Below are positions 32,662-38,382 of a stretch of 38,382 nucleotides of DNA, in pieces. A program made the translations under genes and the position numbers. Origin of the DNA: a virus. The notes beneath the pieces were generated by a model. The model made no database searches, had not been told where the DNA came from, and was given only the letters and a program-made list of their open reading frames with translations. The stretch spans positions 1 through 38,382 of the IMG/VR virus record IMGVR_UViG_3300046007_006748, one strand, 5' to 3'. Numbering within the stretch: position 1 is the stretch's first letter; each line of letters opens with the position of its first letter.

Positions 32662-34812
32662 TCACAAGATGGGAGGTGACGAGCCGGTGATCGTGTTCAC
32701 TCGCGGCAGCGTCGATGCTGGCGACGGGCCGACGATCGGCGCGGCCAGTGGTCGTCCGTCGATGTCAACTTGTGCGGTCATCCAGTCGATGTGCGGCGTT
32801 GACGCTGGGACCGCGGAATAAATCAGCGGAGCACCGAGCGTGGTCGGCGATGCGGATGCCGAGTAGCCCCACGATTCGTTCGTGTTAGGGGTCGTCGTGC
32901 GCGTCACCTCGCGGAACCCGTAGAACGCGCACCCCCGCATCCCGCCCGTGCCGCCGACAACCGGCGTGCGGTTCGGCAATGCGACGAGCGACTTGTCGGT
33001 GCCACTGACCGAGGGCAGGGCACTGGTCGTGAACACGCTGTTGATGCCGATGCACGTCTGGAACCCGTCCAAGGTGCGGAACCGGTTGCACACGCCGACC
33101 TGCTGGTTGGGCTGCTGGACGATGTGAACGTGCGAGCTGACGAACCCAAGGAACGGCGACGATCCAGTGTTGCAGGTGAAAATGTCAAGGTAGGTCGTGC
33201 TGGTCGTCGCGCGGTTCGTCACGTCCCATTCGAGGTAGGTGGACTCGAACAACATGTTGTGGTTGCTGCTCGCAAGACTCACGGCGATGGTTCCGCTGAT
33301 CGGGAACGTCGCGCGAATGTCGCACGACACGTACGCAGTGTCCAGTTTCGCGCTGAACGCGCTGAGCGTGCCCTGCGGCTGTCGGCACTGGATCAGTCGC
33401 GACTTGTTCCACGACGTCACGAGTTCGGCGTTCGGGCGAGTCTGCCCGTCGCCGCGACCGTCAGCGCCGCCGAGGGCGACGTTCGATCCACCGTCCAGCA
33501 TCGCGGCGCGGTCGATCGTGCAGCGGAACAGGATGCACAGGTCGGGGGCGGGACGGCTCGCGCCGGCGTGGGCGTACCAGCCATCGCAAACGCCGCGGGG
33601 CGCGGTCGTCGTGCCGGTGCCGGTGCTATTGGTGCCGAGGTTGATGCTTTTGAGGTTGCCGTAGACCAGACGCTCGCCGACGTACAACACCTCGTTGAGC
33701 CCGGCCTGTGCGTACGCGACGGCGGTTGTAGAGTTGCCGCTGTTGTCGCCCTGCGTGAACCCGCACACGTTGCCAGAGAACAGCGTTGTGCCCCCGGCGT
33801 CGCCATCCGTGGTGACGAGTTGCCCGTAGGCGTGGTGGCCTGAGTAGCCGATGACGCAGTTCGTCACCGCCCCGAAGTTCTGATCCTTGTGCGTGCCGTG
33901 GATGCAGTACGCCTGGCTGACACCGACGTCGGAGTTCATCCCCCAGCCGTTTACGGCCAGCGAGTCAATGCGCCAGCCGGTGATGTTAGGGATGCTGATG
34001 CCGCGCGTGTTGCTGATAACCGCCTCAATGCGGCTCGCCGTGTTGAACGTCGCCGTGCGAGCCGATCGGCTACGAACGTGGAGCCTCGCGTTCGTCGTGT
34101 CGTAGACCGCCGCGTCCTCGTCGATCGCGTCCATCGAGGTGAGCGCCGCGGTGATCGTCGGTGATGTGCCCGTGCCGAGCCGCCCGTACCACCGGATCGT
34201 GCGAGTTCCAAAGCCGAACGCCGCGCCGTCTACCTGGTCGTCCTCGCTGAACAGAACGTGATACACGGTCTGCGACACCGCGCGGTGGAACAGGTTGGCG
34301 CTGTACCCGGCGTAAGCACCGCCGAGCGTGTTGCTCACGGTCCACGAGCCCGAGAACGGGGCCAGCGTGCCGCGGAACTGAGGCAGTCGCCACAGGCTCC
34401 CGACGTCGTCAGCGCCTGCGTTGGCTGAGCCGCGATAGGCACCGAGCGTGACGTTGGCGAACGCGGGAAGGTTGACTTGTGAGTTGGTCGGGTCTGCCGA
34501 GTCGCAGCAGAAGATGTCGCCGCGACGGAACAGCACGGCGATGTTCGGGGCGGTCACGATCGACGCGAGCAGGGTGTTGAGATCCTTCGTGTGACGAACG
34601 CCCATCGCGGTGGCGATGGTCAGCCCGTCGCGGGCGACACTACTGATCGCACCCGTCGCCGATCCGTTCGCATCTTGCTGCACGTAGTACGTCGTCGCGC
34701 GTGCGACGGGGCACTCGGCCAGCAGGTGCGAGTATGCGCGGTCGACCCATTCAATCTCGGCCGGAGTGCCGGGCGCGGGCAGGGCACCAAATCGGCTGGT
34801 CAGATACCCCAT
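32662..34812 (-). CDS. Probable beta-helix tail spike / receptor-binding protein
   Basis: The 716-aa protein begins MGYLTSRFGALPAPGTPAEIEWV and then shows repeated short strands and Asn/Gly/Thr/Ser turns (ISIPNITGWRIDSLAVNGWG, NFGAVTNCVIGYSGHHAYGQ, TLFSGNVCGFTQGDNSGN), the pattern of right-handed parallel beta-helix proteins. The early phrase TYYVQQDANGSATG resembles the 'YV...G.D.N.G' opening of such domains. It probably forms a trimeric spike that binds or cleaves a surface polysaccharide. Its place between terminase and head genes, not after the tail genes, is odd. Confidence 0.65.
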   Translation of the reverse strand: MGYLTSRFGALPAPGTPAEIEWVDRAYSHLLAECPVARATTYYVQQDANGSATGAISSVARDGLTIATAMGVRHTKDLNTLLASIVTAPNIAVLFRRGDIFCCDSADPTNSQVNLPAFANVTLGAYRGSANAGADDVGSLWRLPQFRGTLAPFSGSWTVSNTLGGAYAGYSANLFHRAVSQTVYHVLFSEDDQVDGAAFGFGTRTIRWYGRLGTGTSPTITAALTSMDAIDEDAAVYDTTNARLHVRSRSARTATFNTASRIEAVISNTRGISIPNITGWRIDSLAVNGWGMNSDVGVSQAYCIHGTHKDQNFGAVTNCVIGYSGHHAYGQLVTTDGDAGGTTLFSGNVCGFTQGDNSGNSTTAVAYAQAGLNEVLYVGERLVYGNLKSINLGTNSTGTGTTTAPRGVCDGWYAHAGASRPAPDLCILFRCTIDRAAMLDGGSNVALGGADGRGDGQTRPNAELVTSWNKSRLIQCRQPQGTLSAFSAKLDTAYVSCDIRATFPISGTIAVSLASSNHNMLFESTYLEWDVTNRATTSTTYLDIFTCNTGSSPFLGFVSSHVHIVQQPNQQVGVCNRFRTLDGFQTCIGINSVFTTSALPSVSGTDKSLVALPNRTPVVGGTGGMRGCAFYGFREVTRTTTPNTNESWGYSASASPTTLGAPLIYSAVPASTPHIDWMTAQVDIDGRPLAAPIVGPSPASTLPRVNTITGSSPPIL

Positions 34813-34821
34813 GCTCGCTCC

Positions 34822-35124
34822 TTACTTGCCGTTGAGAATCCATGTGGCGGTCGCGGTTCCGCCGCTGCCGGCGAGCGTCATCGAGCCGATGCCCGGGATG
34901 CGCGTCGATCCGAGTTCGCGGTTGGCCGTGAACGTGAGCCCTTGGCCGGGGCGAAGCGTCGCCGCCTCCGCGCCGTGAAGTTCAGGGATGGTCACCAGCA
35001 GGTTCGCGGCACTGGTCACGGCGCACTCGACGTAGAACGATCGCGCACGCCCACCATCGGTGACGTGGTCGAAGACGACGGTCGGTGTAGTGCTGATCGC
35101 CTGCGAGAATCCGTTGCGTGCCAT
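34822..35124 (-). CDS. Hypothetical small beta-rich protein
   Basis: The 100-aa protein (MARNGFSQAISTTPTVVFDHVTD) is Thr/Ala/Gly-rich with likely beta strands (NLLVTIPEL, GLTFTANRELGS, TATATWILNG). Nine bases separate it from the spike gene, so it is probably co-expressed and may be a spike partner or virion decoration. GGAG precedes the ATG. No family recognised. Confidence 0.5.
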   Translation of the reverse strand: MARNGFSQAISTTPTVVFDHVTDGGRARSFYVECAVTSAANLLVTIPELHGAEAATLRPGQGLTFTANRELGSTRIPGIGSMTLAGSGGTATATWILNGK

Positions 35125-35174
35125 GATCGACTCCGGTGAGGGTTCGTCGATCAGGTTCTATCGCAGCGAAAGCA

Positions 35175-35206
35175 ACAACGCCAGCCCGAGATGGGGCTGG
35201 CGTTGT
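35175..35206 (-). terminator. Strong bidirectional-type terminator
   Basis: ACAACGCCAGCCC and GGGCTGGCGTTGT form a perfect 13-bp stem with a six-base loop, followed by TTGCTTT on the minus strand and GTTTGTCTT on the plus strand. It ends the regulatory two-gene operon before the spike cluster. Confidence 0.75.
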
Positions 35207-35212
35207 GTTTGT

Positions 35213-35225
35213 CTTAGGGCCTAAG
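35213..35225. promoter_or_regulatory. 13-bp palindrome CTTAGGGCCTAAG
   Basis: CTTAGG-G-CCTAAG lies between the stop of the HTH gene and the terminator. It may be a second regulator site; no other copy was noticed. Confidence 0.35.
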
Positions 35226-35236
35226 CGCGAGAGCGG

Positions 35237-35455
35237 TCAGCGTGTGAGCTTTATGGAGTGCTGAAGCCTGAGCCCGACGGCGCGGGCGAGGGCTTCGAGG
35301 TCGCGCATCGGGAGTTCGCGACGACCGGCGAGCCAATGGTGAAGCGACACACGATGCACGCCCGACTCGCGGGCGGTCTGTGAGATGCCCTTGGCGCGGA
35401 TGAGCGGGGTGAGTTGGTCTCGGAGGGAGGGGGTGGGTGGTGGGGTGGTGGTCAC
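35237..35455 (-). CDS. XRE-family helix-turn-helix regulator
   Basis: The GTG start at 35455 (VTTTPPPTPSLRDQL) is supported by a GTGA overlap. The 72-aa protein is little more than an XRE/Cro helix-turn-helix: LRDQLTPLIRAKGISQTARESG, then VHRVSLHHWLAGRRELPMRDLEALARAVG. It has no oligomerisation or cleavage domain like that of CI. It is the best candidate for the lysogeny regulator in the window and is expressed from the operator-bearing promoter at 35662-35689, which it may repress. Confidence 0.8.
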   Translation of the reverse strand: MTTTPPPTPSLRDQLTPLIRAKGISQTARESGVHRVSLHHWLAGRRELPMRDLEALARAVGLRLQHSIKLTR

Positions 35456-35655
35456 TTGGCCCACTCGTACCCGGCGGCCTCCATCTTCGCCGCGTCAGCA
35501 AGGCAGACGACGTAGTAGGTGCCGTGCTCACCGAGCATCACCGCTCCGGCGCGGCTGCGAGCGGCACACAAGGTCGCCAGCCGCAGGGAGCGGAACGCAT
35601 CGGGGCAATACTTGAGGCCGAGGGTGGTCTGAATGTTCTTGGCGGTGGTGTTCAT
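35452..35655 (-). CDS. Small protein co-expressed with the HTH regulator
   Basis: The 67-aa protein begins MNTTAKNIQTTLGLKYCPDAFRS and ends MLGEHGTYYVVCLADAAKMEAAGYEWAK, a small alpha-beta unit of unknown family. The ATG lies at the predicted transcript start with no ribosome site, so its message is probably leaderless. Being first in the operon with the HTH gene, it may be a cofactor or antirepressor. Confidence 0.6.
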   Translation of the reverse strand: MNTTAKNIQTTLGLKYCPDAFRSLRLATLCAARSRAGAVMLGEHGTYYVVCLADAAKMEAAGYEWAK

Positions 35656-35661
35656 GCATAG

Positions 35662-35689
35662 AGTGTAGCGCCACCGCTACATATGTCAA
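35662..35689 (-). promoter_or_regulatory. Strong promoter with palindromic operator
   Basis: Minus-strand -35 TTGACA (35684-35689), 16-base spacer and -10 TACACT (35662-35667). The spacer holds GTAGCGGTGGCGCTAC (35665-35680), with perfect six-base arms that reach into the -10. A bound regulator would block RNA polymerase. The first transcribed base falls at or beside the ATG at 35655. Confidence 0.75.
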
Positions 35690-35726
35690 GCCCCTTGCCG
35701 AATATCTCGGGGAACCCCTGGGCCGC

Positions 35727-35924
35727 TCACTTTGGGAACACCTTTGGGAACGTGACCTCCCACGAGTAGAGGTCAAGCCCGCGGCACAGCCTGTCGGACT
35801 TGTGGCAGCGGTAGACCGTGTGCGTCATCGCGGTCTCAAGGTCAATCTTGCGGACCCGCATCATGCGGCACACGATGCACCAGTTACGCTCACGCTCGGC
35901 CTGTTCCTTCGGCGTCGGCTTCAT
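35727..35924 (-). CDS. Small Cys-containing protein
   Basis: The start at ATG 35924 (MKPTPKEQAERERNW) follows AGGAG. The 65-aa product has WCIVCRMMRV, then YRCHKSDRLCRG, a likely four-ligand zinc site, and a C-terminal WEVTFPKVFPK. No family recognised. It lies between the NrdR-like zinc ribbon gene and the regulatory cassette. Confidence 0.55.
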   Translation of the reverse strand: MKPTPKEQAERERNWCIVCRMMRVRKIDLETAMTHTVYRCHKSDRLCRGLDLYSWEVTFPKVFPK

Positions 35925-35965
35925 GCTCGGGCTCCTCTCGGGGTCACGGGGTCCACTCGGCACGA

Positions 35966-36226
35966 TCAGCCCATCCGCTCCTTCGTCGAGAACTTATGCC
36001 CGCAGTGGTGGCATCGTCGCTGTCGGCGTGTGAACGCGCCGAGCCGGTCGCGACCCTTGACCGTGAACACCGCCGGGCAGTGGTCACACCCACACTTGCG
36101 GCAGTGCACACCCTCGCGTTCGTCGGGCTTCGGCGGCGGTGGCGATGCCGCCGGCAACGTCGCGGGCGTGAGTTTCGCCACCGGCACAAGCACGGTCGGC
36201 AGCACCTTCGGAACTTCCCTGTTCAT
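35966..36226 (-). CDS. NrdR-like zinc ribbon protein
   Basis: The start at ATG 36226 (MNREVPKVLP) overlaps the terminase stop (ATGA) with AGGAG upstream. After a Pro-rich linker, the 86-aa protein has HCRKCGCDHCPAVFTVKGRD, then RRQRRCHHCGHKFSTKER, very like the NrdR zinc ribbon (RRRR.C..C..RFTT.E) but with no ATP-cone domain. It may bind DNA as a packaging accessory or as a regulator of later genes. Confidence 0.65.
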   Translation of the reverse strand: MNREVPKVLPTVLVPVAKLTPATLPAASPPPPKPDEREGVHCRKCGCDHCPAVFTVKGRDRLGAFTRRQRRCHHCGHKFSTKERMG

Positions 36227-38319
36227 TTCCGGCTCCTGTTCATGCGTTCGGAGAACTTCACACGCTGGCGGACTTCGACAACCCCGCCCGTCTGGTCGAA
36301 CAACCGCACACCTTCGATACTCGCCGCGGTCGCGCACCCCACAACGCAGTCCCACCAGTGATTGTCGCGACCGGCAACCGGGCTTGACCACTCATCAACG
36401 ACGCGACCCTTCGCCTCCACGCGGGTTGGGCGCTCCGAGCAGATGTGGTCGACGAGCATGTCGTGCAGGGTGGCCTGTGCACCGAGCCGCCCGAAGAACG
36501 ACAACGCCCCGCGGTCACCGATCGCCGTCCGCATCCGTGCGGCGACGAACGTCTTCCAGAAGTTGGTGTCCATCATCACCGGCGCGGTGCCCCGCTTCTG
36601 TCCGCCCGTGATGATCCACCCCGGCCCGCGGCGCTCGCCCACCTTCACCGCCCACCGCTCGATCGGTGCGTCACTCGCCTTGATGCCACGCCCCGCTCGC
36701 GGCGTGAGCACCGATGCGTGTGTGCTCACGCGGCACACCTCGTGCACAACGTCGGTCGAGATGCCCCACTGGGCATCGATCAGGCAGCGGGCGATGCGAG
36801 CTTCGAGCCCGTCCTCGCGCCGCCACGCACGCGAGCACAGGTCGTCGGTGAGTTCGATGAGCCCCGATCGGAGTCGGGCCTCAAGCCCCATGCCGGGATA
36901 CTTGCGGCTCAGCGTCTCGCGCATGTCGCGGAGGGTGTAGTACCGATCCGTCTGTGCGGGCCAAGTGCCGTAGGCGATGACCGAGCCCGAGAAGTCTTCA
37001 CCCCATGCGCACACGGCGTACCACAGCGATTCCTCCTGCACGTCGACCATCGCCGTAAGCCTGGTCGTCGAGAGCGGCATCACCGCGACGTCAAGCCCCG
37101 AGAGTCGCGTCTTGAGTTCCGCCGGCTTGAGCGTGTCGGTGTTCTCGGCCTCGTGGTCGATCGGGTCGTTCTGGAACTCCGACTGGAACGCATCCTCGCC
37201 ACGCTCGACGCGCAGGTTGTACGCGTGCTGAATCGCCGACAGGTCGTCTTCGAGTTTCCGCTCCGGCCACGCGACCACCGCGCCGGCGTCCATCGCCTCG
37301 CGGTGCTTGGCGTAGTGGTCACGCGCTCGAGTCCCGCACGGCGACTCGGCGACGTCCTCGCGGCGGAGGTCACAGTACAGCCGCCACAGATCCTCACGAT
37401 CGGGCCACGAGTAGATGAGCTTCATCCGCTCGCCCTTCCATTGGGGCGACGTCTTCGGGTCGAGCACCTGGTCCGCGGCGTCGCCACGTTCGATGACCGT
37501 CACCGCGGCGAACCCGGCGATGGATTGCCCGGGACCGGCGAGGCCCAAAATCGCGCCGTTGATCGTCTTGATCCGGTCACGGCACTGCGTCACCGAGCGT
37601 GCCGATTCCTCGGTCTGCGGGTCGTCGATGAGAACGCAGTCGGGGCGGATGCTCGTGCCGTCCGCCCGCGTGTGCTTCATGCCGCGGATGCGTCCGGTGA
37701 TCCCCGCGACGCGAACCGTCGCTCCGCTCGACTTCGCGCCCGGGATCGTGGGCAGAACGATCGCGTCGCCAGTCCATCCGATGTGCGTCGGCGAGCCTTC
37801 GAAGAGTTGGCCCTTGGCCCGCTGGGCGATTCGCTCCAAGGCGCGGATCGGGTGGCACACCTCGGGGAAGTCGCCGGCGAGCGTGTCGTTCGTTTCCAGT
37901 GCCGACTTGATCGACTCCAGCGAGTTCGTCGCCGAGCCCGCGTCAGCGCCCACGAGCACGACGAACGACCGATGCCCGTAGACCAGCACCCACACGGTTG
38001 CGGCTTCCAGCAGCGATGTCTTGCCTGAGCCGCGGGGCATCGCCAGAGCGAACAGCCCGCCGTCGATCGCCGTGGTCTGGATCTTGGCGATCGCCCGCAG
38101 GTGGTCGAGTGACCATGCCAGGCGGAAGCGGTCGGCGAAGTACGACTCCAGAAACAGCCGCAGGTCCAGACGGCACGCCTCGCGAAGGTCGGGGTTCACA
38201 ACCTTGGGAAGTTCCCCAATGTCGCGGCCAGTCCGGGCGAGTTCCGCCGCCCGGTCGCGAGCACGTTCCTTGACTGCTTCGTACCCCTTGAGGGGGGTGG
38301 TGTCTTTTGGCTTGCTCAT
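36223..38319 (-). CDS. Terminase large subunit, GpA family
   Basis: The 698-aa protein has the GpA-type ATPase: Walker A MPRGSGKT at 94-101 and Walker B CVLIDDPQ at about 228-235. The nuclease part follows (about 420-680), with LTAMVDVQEESLWYAVCAW carrying the first acidic residue of the RNase H-like fold, then RCLIDAQWG. It cuts concatemers, usually at cos, and pumps DNA into the prohead. The ATG at 38319 has no clear ribosome site because AT-rich flank begins right upstream, so the natural leader and any small terminase gene are missing. Confidence 0.92.
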   Translation of the reverse strand: MSKPKDTTPLKGYEAVKERARDRAAELARTGRDIGELPKVVNPDLREACRLDLRLFLESYFADRFRLAWSLDHLRAIAKIQTTAIDGGLFALAMPRGSGKTSLLEAATVWVLVYGHRSFVVLVGADAGSATNSLESIKSALETNDTLAGDFPEVCHPIRALERIAQRAKGQLFEGSPTHIGWTGDAIVLPTIPGAKSSGATVRVAGITGRIRGMKHTRADGTSIRPDCVLIDDPQTEESARSVTQCRDRIKTINGAILGLAGPGQSIAGFAAVTVIERGDAADQVLDPKTSPQWKGERMKLIYSWPDREDLWRLYCDLRREDVAESPCGTRARDHYAKHREAMDAGAVVAWPERKLEDDLSAIQHAYNLRVERGEDAFQSEFQNDPIDHEAENTDTLKPAELKTRLSGLDVAVMPLSTTRLTAMVDVQEESLWYAVCAWGEDFSGSVIAYGTWPAQTDRYYTLRDMRETLSRKYPGMGLEARLRSGLIELTDDLCSRAWRREDGLEARIARCLIDAQWGISTDVVHEVCRVSTHASVLTPRAGRGIKASDAPIERWAVKVGERRGPGWIITGGQKRGTAPVMMDTNFWKTFVAARMRTAIGDRGALSFFGRLGAQATLHDMLVDHICSERPTRVEAKGRVVDEWSSPVAGRDNHWWDCVVGCATAASIEGVRLFDQTGGVVEVRQRVKFSERMNRSRK

Positions 38320-38382
38320 GTTTCAAAACTTTCTGAAAGTAAGTGACACCACGTTTTGGGTAGTTCCCTATGGGCTTCTCCC
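38320..38382. other. AT-rich eukaryote-like right flank
   Basis: Directly before the terminase start the composition changes. TTTCAAAACTTTCTGAAA is followed by GTAAGT (38338-38343), a perfect 5' splice-site hexamer, and then by GACACCACG. Joined to the end of the left flank, it extends the same reading frame (LKKF then QNFLK). A 13-bp palindrome ACTTTCTGAAAGT lies at 38328-38340. Eukaryotic origin is inferred. Confidence 0.5.
38362..38376 (+). repeat. 15-bp direct repeat, right copy
   Basis: AGTTCCCTATGGGCT, identical to 7-21 and again six bases from the end of the window. In the flank model it would lie in the intron after the split exon. Confidence 0.7.

Noticed and set aside
36445-38028. 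527-aa plus-strand ORF antisense to terminase
   Set aside because: Arg/His-rich shadow of the terminase gene with no domain.
7-38376. The 15-bp terminal repeats as attL/attR
   Set aside because: They lie outside the phage composition boundary on the left, and a tRNA-type attP with integrase is in the middle.
1-38382. CRISPR arrays, insertion sequences, toxin-antitoxin or defence systems
   Set aside because: No repeat-spacer array, transposase or recognised defence gene was seen.

Overview
The window is a nearly complete genome of a temperate, tailed, siphovirus-like bacteriophage (about 284-38319). It is GC-rich, and every gene I accept lies on the minus strand, so function reads from right to left. 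A short AT-rich flank sits at each end (1-283 and about 38320-38382). The flanks do not look like the phage or like any GC-rich bacterial host. They carry TATA-box-like and splice-site-like sequence and look eukaryotic. The phage host is unknown; the composition and a glycine-tRNA-like attachment core point to a GC-rich bacterium.

Layout in transcription order. (1) 38319-35237: GpA-type large terminase, two small zinc proteins (one with an NrdR-like ribbon), then a two-gene regulatory cassette driven by a strong promoter with a palindromic operator: a 67-aa protein and an XRE-type helix-turn-helix protein. (2) 35124-31420: a small hypothetical protein, a 716-aa probable beta-helix receptor-binding protein, a metallophosphoesterase and a winged-helix-like protein. 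(3) 31387-18237: morphogenesis, in the order gpW-like connector, portal, a fused protease and major capsid protein, decoration-like protein, head-tail joining proteins, tail tube, frameshift-type tail chaperones, lipoprotein, membrane/coiled-coil protein, tape measure, tail-tip proteins and two Cys-rich proteins. (4) 18236-17748: noncoding attP region with the 3' part of a tRNA-Gly(CCC)-like gene, two hairpin terminators and an integrase promoter. (5) 17747-16815: tyrosine integrase. (6) 16710-284: early region with many small unknown genes, Gp157, a RecA-like ATPase plus DUF669, a C5 cytosine methyltransferase, DnaA-domain-IV-like proteins, a PD-(D/E)XK nuclease, an ASCH-like protein, a second DNA methyltransferase with an HNH gene nested in it, an SF2 helicase, a DnaN-type sliding clamp and a primase-polymerase/helicase.

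The genes are tightly coupled: 30 gene junctions use a four-base ATGA or GTGA stop-start overlap, and this fixed most start codons given here. The replication set (primase, helicase, clamp, DnaA-like proteins, no DNA polymerase recognised) suggests recruitment of the host polymerase by phage-encoded clamp and initiator-like proteins. No endolysin and no small terminase subunit were recognised.

The main puzzle is the ends. attP is intact in the middle, so this is not a prophage integrated by its own integrase. The phage segment starts at the stop codon of the primase gene and ends at the start codon of the terminase gene, next to where a cos end would be expected. The two AT-rich flanks can be read as two halves of one eukaryotic exon bounded by introns. 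Either linear phage DNA lies inside a eukaryotic gene, or this is a chimeric assembly or library molecule. The sequence alone cannot decide; artefact is the safer default.
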